This document shows, piece by piece, positions 46,533-59,604 of a stretch of DNA of 64,000 nucleotides. The stretch spans positions 51,929,992 through 51,993,991 of the forward strand of contig NC_091292.1 of the NCBI RefSeq assembly GCF_038502225.1, written 5' to 3'. The translations under genes were made by a program, and so were the position numbers. This stretch comes from Cherax quadricarinatus. Taxonomy: Eukaryota > Arthropoda > Malacostraca > Decapoda > Parastacidae. The notes below the pieces were generated by a model. It saw only the letters and a list, made by a program, of their open reading frames with translations, was not told the DNA's origin and did no database searches. Positions within the stretch are counted from its first letter, which is position 1, and each line of letters starts with the position of its first letter.

Positions 46533-48351
46533 CACTTTACTTTGAACACCTTCAAAACACTCTCATACATCATTTGAGACCACCTTTTCTCAATATCTCT
46601 CATCCACAACCTTTATCATCTCACTACAGAACAACCCCAAGATTACTTCGAACACTCTCATAAATCATTTGAATACTCACATAAACACCTTTGAACATTT
46701 CCAAACAACACTGAAGCACTTCCAAAATATCATTTTGATTACTCCCAAATAAGATTTATCATCTCTAATTTATCTACACTTACACATTTCATTAACTGAA
46801 ATTACAACACATCCACCATACTACTCCCTCAGTCTCCAGACTTTACAACATTAACACAAAAACTAACTCAGACACTTATGACATGAGACATTTTACCAAA
46901 ACTAACACAAACACATATCTGTTATATCTCCAATATCTAAGATCACCACAATCAAGACGTTTGCCAAATTCTATAACCCCACCACTAAGATCACACATTT
47001 TTTTTTTGTACACATTCTCTTAAAACATCATCATAACGAAGATCACTAAAACTATCTATACTTTTACTAAGATCACATAACATTTTGTCTTCTCTAACTC
47101 ACCCACCAATTCACATTCTCATTCACACTTACACATTTCATTAACCGAAATTACATCTCATCCACCAAACTCCTCCCTCATTCTCCAGACTTTACAACAT
47201 TAGCACAAAAAAAAAAACTAACTCATACACTTATGACATGAGACATTACCATATCTAACACACTGACTAACTTTGAACCAACTCTGAACACCACTGATCA
47301 TCTTCAAAAAATACTCTGCACATCATTTGAACACCTTCAAAAAACACCATCAAACACCTCCGAATACTCCCAAAACACTACTGATTACTACCAAATCACC
47401 ACTGAATACTACCAAATCACCGTCAAAATCACCAGAAACTAAGTTTAACATCACCATCTAACATCCTTTTTATAGAAATCCCCTCAAATCACTATAACCA
47501 AGAACTCCCTCCCCATTTGGCGCATAAAAAAAAAAGCATGAACACAAACCTAATACGCAAACGCTTAGTACATGATCACCATCAACTGAAAACATATCTT
47601 GTACACACATATAATCTAAGACAACCATCAACTACAATCACCCATGTTCACTTACCTCAAAAATCACTAATATCACAGAAAACACTCATTTTTATAAACA
47701 TTTCACACAAAAAAAATCATATTTGACAATATCTAAGCGCACTCACCTCACTACCACCAACACACGATGTCACACCTCACAGGACCGACGAGCTCACCTC
47801 CAGTGACGTCACACTCCCATTGTGTTACTTGGTGGTTGGTAACATCACACCCAACCCACCTTGTTTCAACCTGTTGTACCCTACATTATCTAAGAACACT
47901 ATATCCAAGACGATTACCAGATTTTATGACCCCACCACCAAGATCACAGAAAACACACATTTTTATAATTATTCACACAAAAATCACGATCACCAATTCC
48001 ATATCATGTTTACCGTCATCTATCAACACTCATCACCAAGATCACCAAAAATCTAAGATCATGCATCTCAAAACTACTATGATCACTGAAAACACTTATT
48101 TTTTAAACATTCGCACAAAAATAAGACATACACAAAAATACCACAACACTTCCACCAACATCTATAACATAACATGAGCACTATAACATATCACTATCAC
48201 AAAAAAAATAATACACAGACACCCACATCTTATACATTTCAATCACAAATTTAAGACATGAGACATACACACCAAATCTAAGACATTCACCTCCAACTAA
48301 GACATACACATCTTAACTAAGACATACACCAAAAACCTATACTTGACATAT

Positions 48352-48675
48352 TGCGGTATGAATATTCATACCGCATTTATGTTGCATATCACATTTCCTC
48401 ATCCACATCATCCCTAAAACATCCTTCCTTATTCATTCCGTATATCTCCTAGAGTTGTTTTAACCTCGACGGGCCCATCACGACGTAGAAGCCAGAGCAA
48501 CCATCACCACTCCAACACCACCTACTACACTTTGGCTCCTACGTCGTGATGGGCCGTCGGGGTTAAAACAACTCTAGGAGATATACGGAATGAATAAGGA
48601 AGGATGTTTTAGGGATGATGTGGATGAGGAAATGTGATATGCAACATAAATGCGGTATGAATATTCATACCGCAA
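48352..48675. repeat. central core of the palindrome with 24-bp sub-palindromes
   Basis: A perfect palindrome with core GGTATGAATATTCATACC lies at 48352-48375 and again at 48652-48675. Between them the arms pair (GATGGGCC region) and the loop 48489-48538 is the only single-copy part, with a weak AGCCAGAG/CTTTGGCT pairing. Confidence 0.9.
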
Positions 48676-51600
48676 TATGTCAAATATAGGTTTTTGGTAT
48701 GTCTTAGTTAAGATGTGTATGTCTTAGTTGGAGGTGAATGTCTTAGATTTGGTGTGTAAGTCTCATGTCTTAAATTTGTGGTGGGGTCATAAAATCTGGT
48801 AATCGTCTTGGATATAGTGTTCTTAGATAATGTAGGGTACAACAGGTTGAAACAAGGTGGGTTGGGTGTGATGTTACCAACCACCAAGTAACACAATGGG
48901 AGTATGACGTCACTGGAGGTGAGCTCGTCGGTCCTGTGAGGTGTGACATCGTGTGTTGGTGGTAGTGAGGTGAGTGCGCTTAGATATTGTCAAATATGAT
49001 TTTTTTGTGTGAAATGTTTATAAAAATGAGTGTTTTCTGTGATATTAGTGATTTTTGAGGTAAGTGAACATGGGTGATTGTAGTTGGTGGTTGTCTTAGA
49101 TTATGTGTGTACAAGATATGTTTTCAGTTGATGGTGATCATGTACTAAGTGTTTGCGTATTAGGTTTGTGTTCATGCTTTTTTTTTATGCGCCAAATGGG
49201 GAGGGAGTTCTTGATTATAGTGATTTGAGGGGATTTCTATAAAAAGGATGTTAGATGGTGATGTTAAACTTAGTTTCTGGTGATTTTGACGGTGATTTGG
49301 TAGTATTCAGTGGTGATTTGGTAGTAATCAGTAGTGTTTTGGGAGTATTCGGAGGTGTTTGATGGTGTTTTTTGAAGGTGTTCAAATGATGTGCAGAGTA
49401 TTTTTTGAAGATGATCAGTGGTGTTCAGAGTTGGTTCAAAGTTAGTCAGTGTGTTAGATATGGTAATGTCTCATGTCATAAGTGTATGAGTTAGTTTCTT
49501 TTTTGTGCTAATGTTGTAAAGTCTGGAGAATGAGGGAGGAGTTTGGTGGATGAGATGTAATTTCGGTTAATGAAATGTGTAAGTGTGAATGAGAATGTGA
49601 ATTGGTGGGTGAGTTAGAGAAGACAAAATGTTATGTGATCTTAGTAAAAGTATAGATAGTTTTAGTGATCTTCGTTATGATGATGTTTTAAGAGAATGTG
49701 TAAAAAAAAATGTGTGATCTTAGTGGTGGGGTTATAGAATTTGGCAAACGTCTTGATTGTGGTGATCTTAGATATTGGAGATATAACGGATATGTGTTTG
49801 TGTTAGTTTTGGTAAAATGTCTCATGTCATAAGTGTCTGAGTTAGTTTTTGTGTTAATGTTGTAAAGTCTGGAGACTGAGGGAGTAGTATGGTGGATGTG
49901 TTGTAATTTCAGTTAATGAAATGTGTAAGTGTAGATAAATTAGAGATGATAAATCTTATTTGGGAGTAATCAAAATGATATTTTGGAAGTGCTTCAGTGT
50001 TGTTTGGAAATGTTCAAAGGTGTTTATGTGAGTATTCAAATGATTTATGAGAGTGTTCGAAGTAATCTTGCGGTTGTTCTGTAGTGAGATGATGAAGGTT
50101 GTGGATGAGAGATATTGAGAAAAGGTGGTCTCAAATGATGTATGAGAGCGTTTTGAAGGTGTTCAAAGTAAAGTGAGGTGTGTGTGTGTGTGTGTGTGTG
50201 TGAGTGTGTGTGTGTTAGGTGGTCATAGAGTTTTGTGAATATCTTGGTTACAGTGATTTTAGTGGATTTGAGATGGGTGATGAGATGCATTTGTGGATGT
50301 GAAATGTGATTTGAGTGTGTGTTCAGAAGAGGTGTGTTGGGTGAGTGGATGTGAAGAAATGCGGGTGAGATGGAGAGGGGTATGGGGAGGGTTGTATTAG
50401 AAATTTAATGAAATATGGGGAGATTTTACTGAAAATAAAGGTAATGTGTGAATATTTTAAAAAGAAATTATAGAATTGAAAAGTTATGATATATTGGAAA
50501 AGAATGGAGGGTGATGAAACATGTCGCAATAGTTGGGTAGTGAGATTAGTTGATGCGAGTATAATATCAATTTATGTGGATACAAGGAGATGGATATGGA
50601 GAGGATTTTATTAGAATTTTAGTAATGTAAAGAGGAATGTGTATTACATTTAAGATTCAGTAAAAAGAAGGAAAAAAAAACATTGTGAATAAATTCGTAA
50701 TTGATGAGGGTTGTGGGTAATGTAGTCGAACTAGAGATATCAAAAAAGATGATATAAGTGGGTTGTTTTTGTGACTTTTTCTGATGAAATTAGTTAAAAC
50801 GAGAAAAAAATTGTGGGTTGTGGGGTGTTGGTAGTTGTGGGTGTTGTTGTCGAACTAGTGATGTCGAAAAAGTGGTTATAAGTTGTGGGTTGTTGATGTG
50901 ACTTTTTCTGATGAAATTAGTTAAAACGAGAAAAAAAATTGTGAGTTGTGGGTATTGTGGGTGTTGTGGGTTGTGGGTGTTGTTGTCGAACTAGAGATAC
51001 CAAAAAAAGTGGTTATAAGTTGTGGGTAGTTGTTGTGGGGTGTGGGTGATGTGGGATATGGGTGTTGTGGGATGTGGGTGTTGTGGGTTGTGGGTGTTGT
51101 TGTCGAACTAAAGATGCTGAAAAGTGGCTATAAGTTGTGGGTTGTTGATGTGACTTTTTCTGATGAAATTAGTTAAAACGAGAAAAAATTGTGGGATGTA
51201 TGTGATGTGGGATGTGGGTGTTGTGGGTGTTGTTGTCGAACTAGAGATACCGAAAAAGTGGTTATAAGTTGTGGGTTGTTGTTGTGACTTTTTTTCTGAT
51301 GAAATTAGTTAAAACGTGAAGAAAAATTGTGGGTTGTGGGATGTGGGTGTTGTGGGATGTGGGTGTTGTGCATTGTGGGTGTTGTTGTCGAACTAGAGAT
51401 GCTGAAAAGTGATTGTAAGTTGGCTGTTGTGACTTTTTCTGATGAAATTAGTTAAAACGAGAAAAAAAAAATTGTGGGTTGTGGGTGTTATGGGGTGTGG
51501 GCGATGTGGGTTGTGGGTGATGTGGGATGTGGGTGTTTTGGGTTTGTGGGTGTTGTTGTCGAACTAGAGGTGCTGAAAAGTGATTGTAAGTTGGTTGTTG

Positions 51601-54190
51601 ACACTTTTTCTGATGAAATTAGTTAAAACGAGAAAAAAAAATTGTGGGTTGTGGGTGTTGTGTGGTGCGGGTGATGTGGGTTGTGGGTGATGTGGGATGT
51701 GGGTGTTGTGGGTGTTGTTGTTGTGACTTTCTGATGAAATTAGTTAAAACGAGAAAAAATTGTGGGTTGTTGGTGATGTGGCTTGTGGGTGATGTGGGAT
51801 GTGGGTGTTGTGGGTTGTGGGTGTTGTGGGATGTGGGTGTTGATCTTAGTTTATGGTGATTTTGGTGGTGTTTTGAGTGTATTCAGTGGTGTTTTAGTAG
51901 TATACAGTGGTGTATTTGGGAGTACTCAAATGGTGTTTTGAGGTTATTCAAAGGTGTTTTTGAAGGTGTTCGAATGATGTGCAAGAGTACTTATGATGGT
52001 GTTCTGGGAGTATTCAGAGGTGATTTGGGGGTGTTCTAATGATGTTTTTGGAGTATTTAAAGGTAATTGATGGTGTTTTTTGGTGATGTTCAAAGTAAAG
52101 TGTTTGAGTTAGTTTTTGTGATAATGTTGTGAAGTCTGGAGACTGAGGGAGGAGTTTGGGGGGATGAGTTGTAATTTAATGAAATGTGTAAGTGCAGATA
52201 AATTAGAGCTGTCAAATCTTATTTGGGAGTATTCAAAATGATATTTTGGAAGTGTTTCAGTGTTGTTTGGAAATGTTCAAAGGTATTTTTGTGAGTATTC
52301 AAATGATTTATGCAAGTGTTTTGAAGGTGTTCAAAGTAAAGTGAGGTGAGTGTGCGTATTAACTTCGTAATATGTAAAATTGTGACTAGTGAATTTATCG
52401 AAAAGTGGTTATAAGTCTTGTGGTGACTTTCCGATGAAACAGTTAAAACGAGAAATATGTCTAGACTTGTGTTGTATTTTGTAAAGAAATTGTGGATTGT
52501 TGTGGGTATTAACGAAAAAAATGTGAAATTATTTGGATTATCCTGGGTTGAGAGTGAAAAATGTGTAGGGGGAAGTCGACAAGATTCAGCCTGTGTGTGT
52601 GGGGTCATCGCGAGACGTCACTGACATAGGGGGAAGTCGACAAGATTCAGCCTGTATGTGTGAGGTCATCACGTGACGTCACTGACCGCCGAGTAAACAC
52701 AGGTGAGGTGACGTCACACTTGTTTAGACCTGTAGTAAGAGAAAGTACCATGCCCCATAGGAGGAGTTCATTTGAATGCTTACCCTGAGAGGGAGGAATC
52801 CAAAAACTTGATCTGAGGAGATGGAGTCTTGGTATTATCAAGAAAAAAAACTTGATCCAAGGAGATGGAGTCTTTGATTTCGAGAAAAAATTGATCCGAG
52901 GAATTGGAGACTTTGTATTATCGAGAAAAACTTGATCCATGGAGATGGAGACTTTGATTTCGAGAAAAATTTGATCCGAGGAATTGGAGTCTTTGTATTA
53001 TCGAGAAAAAAAATTGGGGATGCAAGTGGGAGTTCATTTTGAATGCTTATACCCAGAGGGGGAATTCAAAAAACTTGATCCGAGGAGATGGAGGAGAAAT
53101 ACTTGGACATAGAGGGTAGAAGTGGATGGTGGGGGAAATCTTTGTATTATTGATATCGAGAAAAACTTGATCCGAGGAGATGGAGTCTTTGTATTATCGA
53201 GAAAACCTTGATCCAAGGAATTGGAGTCTTTGTATTATCGAGAAAAAAAATTGGGATGCAAGTGGGAGTTCATTTTGAATGCTTATACCCAGAGGGGGAA
53301 TCCAAAAACTCGATCCGAGGAGATGGAGTCTTGGTATTATCGAGAAAAAAAAACTTGATCCAAGGAGATCATAAGAATTTCGAAACCCCATAGGGGGGAA
53401 TCCAAAAACTTGATCCGAGGAATTGGAGTCTTTGTATTATCGAGAAAACTTGATCCAAGGAGATGGAGTCTTGGTATTATCGAGAAAAACTTGATCTGAG
53501 GAGATGGAGACCTTGTATTATCGAGAAAAACTTGATCCGAGGAGATGGAGACTTTGTATTATCGAGAAAAAAAAATTCGAAAAAATTTGGGGTGGGGGTG
53601 AAAGTGGGAGGGGCAATCCAAAAAACTTGATTCGAGGAAGTGGAGAGCACAATAAAATGAAATTAAAAAAAAATTCGAAAAAAATCGGAAAAAAATTTGG
53701 GGACTGGGGGCGATCCGGACGACGCTGCAGAAGGCGCAGCAGAAGGTGCGGGTGGGCGTGAGGGGCGCGGGCAGGTGCGAGGGCGAGGGCGGGTGGGGGG
53801 GTCGTGGGGGCGCGGGTGGGGGGGGTCGTGGGTGCATGGGTGGCAGGTCGTGGGGGTGCGGGGGTGCGGACGTGGGGGCCGCGGGGGGGCGTGGGGGGGT
53901 TGAGGGGGCGCGGGGGCGCGGGCGTGGGGGCGCGGGGGGCGTGGGTGGGGGTCGTGGGGGCGCGGGGGGCGCGGGCGTGGGGGTGCAGGGGGTGGCATGG
54001 GTGGGGGTCGTGGGTGGGGTCATGGGTGGGGTTAAGGTCATTAGCATATAGGTGTGAAAAAGGTCATTAGCATATAGGTGTGAAAAGAAGCCACTCAGCC
54101 GCAGCCCTTTTCGGGATGAGCCACTCAGGAATGAGCCGCTCAGGAATGAGCCACTCTGCCGCAGGGTCCACTGAGCCGCCTTCATCACTA

Positions 54191-54193
<3 letters not shown>

Positions 54194-54252
<59 letters not shown>
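54194..54252. repeat. (TA)n tract flanking the giant palindrome, right
   Basis: About 58 bp of TA, shorter than the tract on the left side. Confidence 0.97.
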
Positions 54253-54260
<8 letters not shown>

Positions 54261-54770
54261 GCATATTAAGCATATATATGTATTATATATGCCTAATAGA
54301 CCGAACTTATCTAATAATCCGAACTCCTTTAAAAATAGAACTTATCCCAAAAATTGTTAGATATCCTTTTTTCATTGAGAATGATGTAAAAAAATATTGT
54401 GACCAATACTAAATTAGATATTTCACCAAACCTAATTTATCGTAAGATTTTTTTTAAGTTAAATTCTGCTATATACATATATCATAGGTCATGTTAAGTT
54501 CATCTAATATTATTTAAAATCAACAACAAACAATTTTGCTGTTATATACTTGGAATATATTTTGAGAGAATTTTGGGTTGTCAATGCCCCCGCTGCCCAG
54601 TCTGTAACCAGGCCAGATTGATTATAGCAGATTTATGATAATAAATTTTCATTGTACGTATTCTACATCAAAAAAAAAACTTACAATTTAGACCTAACTC
54701 GCCGGTTTGGCTTATTCGACACGACATATACGACTACCAACTCGCACTCTTATTACATAATAAAGTCATC
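54253..54770 (-). repeat. (TA)n-associated repeat with a LINE A 3' fragment inside
   Basis: Contains TATCTAATAATCCGAACTCC, a body like 15280-15400 and, at the far side, CGCCGGTTTGGCTTATTCGA. Near 54555-54620 the sequence GGGTTGTCAATGCCCCCGCT GCCCAGTCTGTAACCAGGCC is a decayed 3' end of LINE A. Confidence 0.6.
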
Positions 54771-55004
54771 ATGGAAAAGCTGACATTTTTTTTTTCACTT
54801 GAGATTTTATTCTTCTGGTTCTTTGCCTGTAGACAGCAGGGCAGTCATTGTCATGTTATTATTTCTTATTTAACGATTCATAGCACATTTGTGCTGATGA
54901 ATGACATCAGCAGTTAGTGAAAACTGGCCAGTGTATATTAAGCTCTCTAAGTGGTCAATATGTCGAGCTTTCTGGTTAATGACGAATGTGAAAATCATAA
55001 GACA

Positions 55005-55076
<72 letters not shown>

Positions 55077-55489
55077 GTCTTTATAAATATTCATTAATCT
55101 CCGATGTCATTAAATGTTTGTTTGCTCAATTCACTCTATTTACCGAACTTATATCTAATTTATCTTCCTAGGTTTACTCAATGGATAAACCATTCATCAC
55201 CACCATCATCACCATCATTGTCACAATGCTGCAAGCTGAGATTATGTACAATGTTCACAATCTGATATCTGTTGCCTCTGCGAATCCAGTGAATCCCTTG
55301 TGGTTGGGCCAGAATTCAAGCTTCTGCATTAAAACAATGTGGATGATCATCTGCGATTACAAGTGGAGAGAAGAGGTATGTTTTGGTATAGATGGTATAA
55401 GACGTAAATCATTGAAGTGTATCCATGAAAGCTATGTCAAAGCAACAACAAAGCTCGAAGCTTTAAAGAAAGAAGAAATTAGCCATAAC
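54771..55489. other. no recognised gene; (AAT)n at 55007-55073
   Basis: A 22-unit AAT tract and AT-rich flanks. A 120-codon frame at 55181-55543 has no recognisable domain and runs into the ribozyme-repeat element, so I do not call it a gene. Confidence 0.5.
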
Positions 55490-56885
55490 ATACTTCGTCT
55501 TGATAAATTAGACACATGCGCAACTCTTGGGTATCTTTATTGAGGAAACGTTTCGCCACACAGTGGCTTCATCAGTCCATACAAAGGAGAATCTTGAAGA
55601 ACAGGAGGAGAATGAGGTAATCAGTCCCTCAACCTTGAGTCGATGTGGTCAGTCCATCAATCTTGAATAGAATACGGCATACGTGCTGAGAAGGAGCTTA
55701 TAAACCGTTGGCAGGAGAGGTGCAGCAGTCATAGGTCGTGTAACATTTGTTCAATGTTGAAGTAGGTCGTGCCCAAGAATTAGGCAAGCGAAGAATTCCC
55801 AAGTATTAAGATCCCAAGAAGTTGCAGTGTCTGACAGGTTTGTAGATGAATGGTTCAGAGAAACGACATGTTGATAAATTAGACACATGTGCAACTCTTG
55901 GGTATCTTTATTGAGGAAACGTTTCGCCACACAGTGGCTTCATCAGTCCATACAAAGGAGAATCTTGAAGAACAGGAGGAGAATCAGGTAATCAGTCCCT
56001 CAACCTTGAGTCGATGTGGTCAGTCCATCAATCTTGAATAGAATACGGCATACGTGCTGAGAAGGAGCTTATAAACCGTTGGCAGGAGAGGTGCAGCAGT
56101 CATAGGTCGTGTAACATTTGTTCAATGTTGAAGTAGGTCGTGCCCAAGAATTAGACAAGCGAAGAATTCCCAAGTATTAAGATCCCAAGAAGTTGCAGTG
56201 TCTGACAGGTTTGTAGATGAATGGTTCAGAGAACCGACATGTTGATAAATTAGACACATGTGCAACTCTTGGGTATCTTTATTGAGGAAACGTTTCGCCA
56301 CACAGTGGCTTCATCAGTCCATACAAAGGAGAATCTTGAAGAACAGGAGGAGAATGAGGTAATCAGTCCCTCAACCTTGAGTCGATGTGGTCAGTCCATC
56401 AATCTTGAATAGAATACGGCATACGTGCTGAGAAGGAGCTTATAAACCGTTGGCAGGAGAGGTGCAGCAGTCATAGGTTGTGTAACATTTGTTCAATGTT
56501 GAAGTAGGTCGTGCCCAAGAATTAGGCAAGCGAAGAATTCCCAAGTATTAAGATCCCAAGAAGTTGCAGTGTCTGACAGGTTTGTAGATGAATGGTTCAG
56601 AGAACCGACATGTTGATAAATTAGACACATGTACAACTCTTGGGTATCTTTATTGAGGAAACGTTTCGCCCCACAGTGGCTTCATCAGTCCATACAAAGG
56701 AGAATCAAGGTTGAGGGACTGATTACCTCATTCTCCTCCTGTTCTCCAAGATTCTCCTTTGTATGGACTGATGAAGCCACTGTGTGGCGAAACGTTTCCT
56801 CAATAAAGATACCCAAGAGTTGCACATGTGTCTAATTTATCAACATGTCGGTTCTCTGAACCATTCATCTACAATACTTCGTCTT
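55490..56885. mobile_element. hammerhead-repeat element: 371-bp tandem units plus inverted end
   Basis: ATACTTCGTCTT is duplicated at 55490-55501 and 56874-56885. Between them, GATAAATTAGACACATG starts at 55502, 55873, 56244 and 56615, an exact 371-bp period: three full units, a partial fourth, then an inverted segment (about 56745-56873) ending in the tail GTCGGTTCTCTGAACC. Units are over 98% alike by eye. On the minus strand each unit has CTGATGA, A, stem II GCCAC-TGT-GTGGC and GAAAC-GTTTCC, a hammerhead core; the inverted end has it on the plus strand (56768-56793). No ORF with RT motifs. The structure fits a Penelope-type terminal repeat or an animal retrozyme. Confidence 0.88.
55541..55590 (-). 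ncRNA. type I hammerhead ribozyme motif (unit 1)
   Basis: Minus strand: CTGATGA (55575-55569), one extra A, stem II GCCAC (55567-55563) and GTGGC (55559-55555) with loop TGT, then GAAAC (55554-55550) and GTT|TCC. Stem I can form in two parts: GGA with TCC next to the core, and CTTT with AAAG further out, separated by an internal loop. The ACGT next to GAAA is self-complementary, so stem III may form between two molecules. The extra A after CTGATGA departs from the consensus and is shared by all copies. Equivalent motifs lie at about 55912-55961, 56283-56332, 56654-56700 (stem II CGCCCCAC variant) and, on plus, 56755-56812. Confidence 0.78.
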
Positions 56886-57429
56886 ACTAATTAAAAAAAA
56901 AGAAAATACCATAAAAATCATTTATGTAAATATAAAAACTTGAGTCAACTTATTCCATTCATGTTCTTGGAGGTATTTTGGAGATGAACATCACGAGCCA
57001 CTTCTACTCATTCCTACCAAGGGTTCTCATATGTGGGTACACATTTTACTAAATATTTTAAGCTGGTCAGACTCCAGCACTTTGTGAGGTGCAAGGCACA
57101 GTGGGCGTCTAGAATTCCCATTCGCTGTTCCATCCTCCTCAAATCATCCATTGTTTTCCTTTAGAATTGCGTAACTGACTTCATTCCAAGAGGTGTTCTA
57201 AATAGGGTGTGCTGTATAGCCCTTGTGGCTTAGCGCTTCTTTTTGATTATAATAATAATAATAATCTAAATAGGGTGCTGCTTATTGGAGAGTAATTGTT
57301 GATGCACCTGGTAGCATGGATCTCACTGTATCGATCGTGGGATGAATTAAAGACGAATCTCATGGCCTGTTTCAGTATCGTTACCTGAGCAAGGTCTACT
57401 TTACACTTGGCATTATCCCATCGTCCAGG
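56886..57429. other. no recognised gene; SINE fragment at 57205-57265
   Basis: TATAGCCCTTGTGGCTTAGC GCTTCTTTTTGATT followed by ATAATAATAATAAT is a short SINE-like segment that recurs in decapod DNA as I recall it. The rest is unassigned. Confidence 0.5.
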
Positions 57430-58091
57430 AACCAGATATGTCGTTCACTGATCAATCTTAATGATTTCCCTAACCGCTATGCGGGAACGGAGTGAGAGGA
57501 TATTCTTGCTAAACACTCCAATGGAATGATTTCATGCTCCACCAACATGATCATCGATTCCATACTGTATTCTGTTGAAACAAAAAGGAAACTAGGGAAA
57601 TGTTCATGCACTGCCATTATGTTACGTCTCTTTTCAGTAGATGAAACGGGTTTCTGAAGTCTACACAAACCTCTGTCTCGCTACCTTGAGAGATCCCATA
57701 GCCAAGCTGCTTTCTTTGAAACATCAAGGTCGACTCATTGCGAATACTCGGACATCAGCTTGAGAAACGAGGCAGCGAAATGTGTTTCTCACAGCACTGT
57801 GACTAATTCCTCCAACTTTCTTTTTAAGGACACTAAGCGATGCACCAAAAGAAGGCATATTTTTTTCTGGTTGTCTTTTTCAAGTGTAGCCCTAATAGCA
57901 CCACATGCGAACGACATAATTGGTTTGTAATCGTCTGAATCAAGTGGTTTCAGAGTGGGGACATTAGTGTTAGAACTGCTGGTGCTAGTGGTGTACTTGG
58001 TAGGATCCTTTTCTCTAAGTGCTTGAGCAATGTCATTAACCCTGGGAACAACTGTATTTTCTTTAGGGATTATCCTCATTGCATTAACAAA
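57430..58091 (-). pseudogene. old copy of the RLE-type LINE (N-terminal part)
   Basis: On the minus strand, MRIIPKENTVVPRVNDIAQA and DSDDYKPIMSFACGA parallel LRLITSEDTIAPKDVSTAQA and DADVYKAAMSFPQGS in the plus-strand element at 61030-62466. The remainder has stops and shifts (a KVPA/CRLQKPVSSTEKR frame further down). It is a much more diverged member of the same family, in opposite orientation. Confidence 0.6.
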
Positions 58092-58290
<199 letters not shown>

Positions 58291-58390
58291 ACAGAACTGC
58301 GGCTGGCCAGGACTCGATCCTGCATTCCCATGCCCAGCCCTGTGAGAACGGGACATAATACGCATCACTCTATCCACTAGACCACAAATT
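58291..58390 (-). repeat. tRNA-Glu-like SINE head
   Basis: Minus strand: TGGTCTAGTGGATAGAG (A box like tRNA-Glu) and GGATCGAGTCC (B box, from 58307-58321), then CAGCCGCAGTTCTGTTAATG and (TA)n. Same head at 59605-59695 and 59690-59785. Confidence 0.75.
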
Positions 58391-58539
58391 CTCAAACACG
58401 AAGTGCTCAACAGCACTGAGTGTGTTTTCCCTGATATGAGAGCATACGTGATCGTGGAGCCTCAGAGACTAGTTTCAACGTTATTCTGTTTGGGGTACCA
58501 GCCTTCACAAGAATTCTATATATTAATGAAATCATGACC

Positions 58540-59602
58540 TGGAGTTTACCTGGAGAGAGTTTCGGGGGTCAACGCCCCCGCGGCCCGGTCTGTGACCAGG
58601 CCTCCTGGTGGATCAGCGCCTGATCAACCAGGCTGTTGCTGCTGGCTGCACGCAAACCAACGTACAAGCCACAGCCCGGCTGATCAGGAACTGACTTTAG
58701 GTGCTTGTCCAGTGCCAGCTTGAAGACTGCCAGGGGTCTGTTGGTAATCCCCCTTATGTGTGCTGGGAGGCAGTTGAACAGTCTCGGGCCCCTGACACTT
58801 ATTGTATGGTCTCTTAACGTGCTAGTGACACCCCTGCTTTTCATTGGGGGGATGGTGCATCGTCTGCCAAGTCTTTTGCTTTCGTAGTGAGTGATTTTCG
58901 TGTGCAAGTTCGGTACTAGTCCCTCTAGGATTTTCCAGGTGTATATAATCATGTATCTCTCCCTCCTGCATTCCAGGGAATACAGGTTTAGAAACCTCAA
59001 GCGCTCCCAGTAATTGAGGTGTTTTATCTCCGTTATGCGCGCCGTGAAAGTTCTCTGTACATTTTCTAGGTCGGCAATTTCACCTGCCTTGAAAGGTGCT
59101 GTTAGAGTGCAGCAATATTCCAGCCTAGATAGAACAAGTGACCTGAAGAGTGTCATCATGGGCTTGGCCTCCCTAGTTTTGAAGGTTCTCATTATCCATC
59201 CTGTCATTTTTCTAGCAGATGCGATTGATACAATGTTATGGTCCTTGAAGGTGAGATCCTCCGACATAATCACTCCCAGGTCTTTGACGTTGGTGTTTCG
59301 CTCTATTTTGTGACCAGAATTTGTTTTGTACTCTGAAGAAGATTTAATTTCCTCATGTTTACCATATCTGAGTAATTGAAATTTCTCATCGTTGAACTTC
59401 ATATTGTTTTCTGCAGCCCACTGAAAGATTTGGTTGATGTCCGCCTGGAGCCTTGCAGTGTCTGCAATGGAAGACACTGTCATGCAGATTCGGGTGTCAT
59501 CTGCAAAGGAAGACACGGTGCTGTGCCTGACATCCTTGTCTATGTCGGATATGAGGATGAGGAACAAGATGGGAGCTAGTACTGTGCCTTGTGGAACAGA
59601 GC
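58540..59602 (-). pseudogene. CR1-like LINE A, copy 3 (5'-truncated in RT)
   Basis: A 332-codon minus-strand frame (59567-58569) from just before motif C (MFLILISDIDKDVRHS, SSFADDTRICMTVS) to the C terminus (SVRGPRLFNCLPAHIRGITN and SSNSLVDQALIHQEAWSQTG). Of the three copies this is the cleanest over that interval, with no stop. The 3' tail has tandem AACTCCAGGT units (58540-58562). The 5' end is cut at about 59602, at a SINE inverted pair. Confidence 0.85.
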
Positions 59603-59604
59603 AC

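Noticed and set aside
46172..46663. 163-codon frame in the left palindrome arm
   Set aside because: Thr/His/Pro-rich low complexity, interrupted in the mirrored right arm (50045-50529), with no domain.
55181..55543. 120-codon frame as a host gene
   Set aside because: No domain; its end lies inside the ribozyme element; a hydrophobic start alone is not enough.
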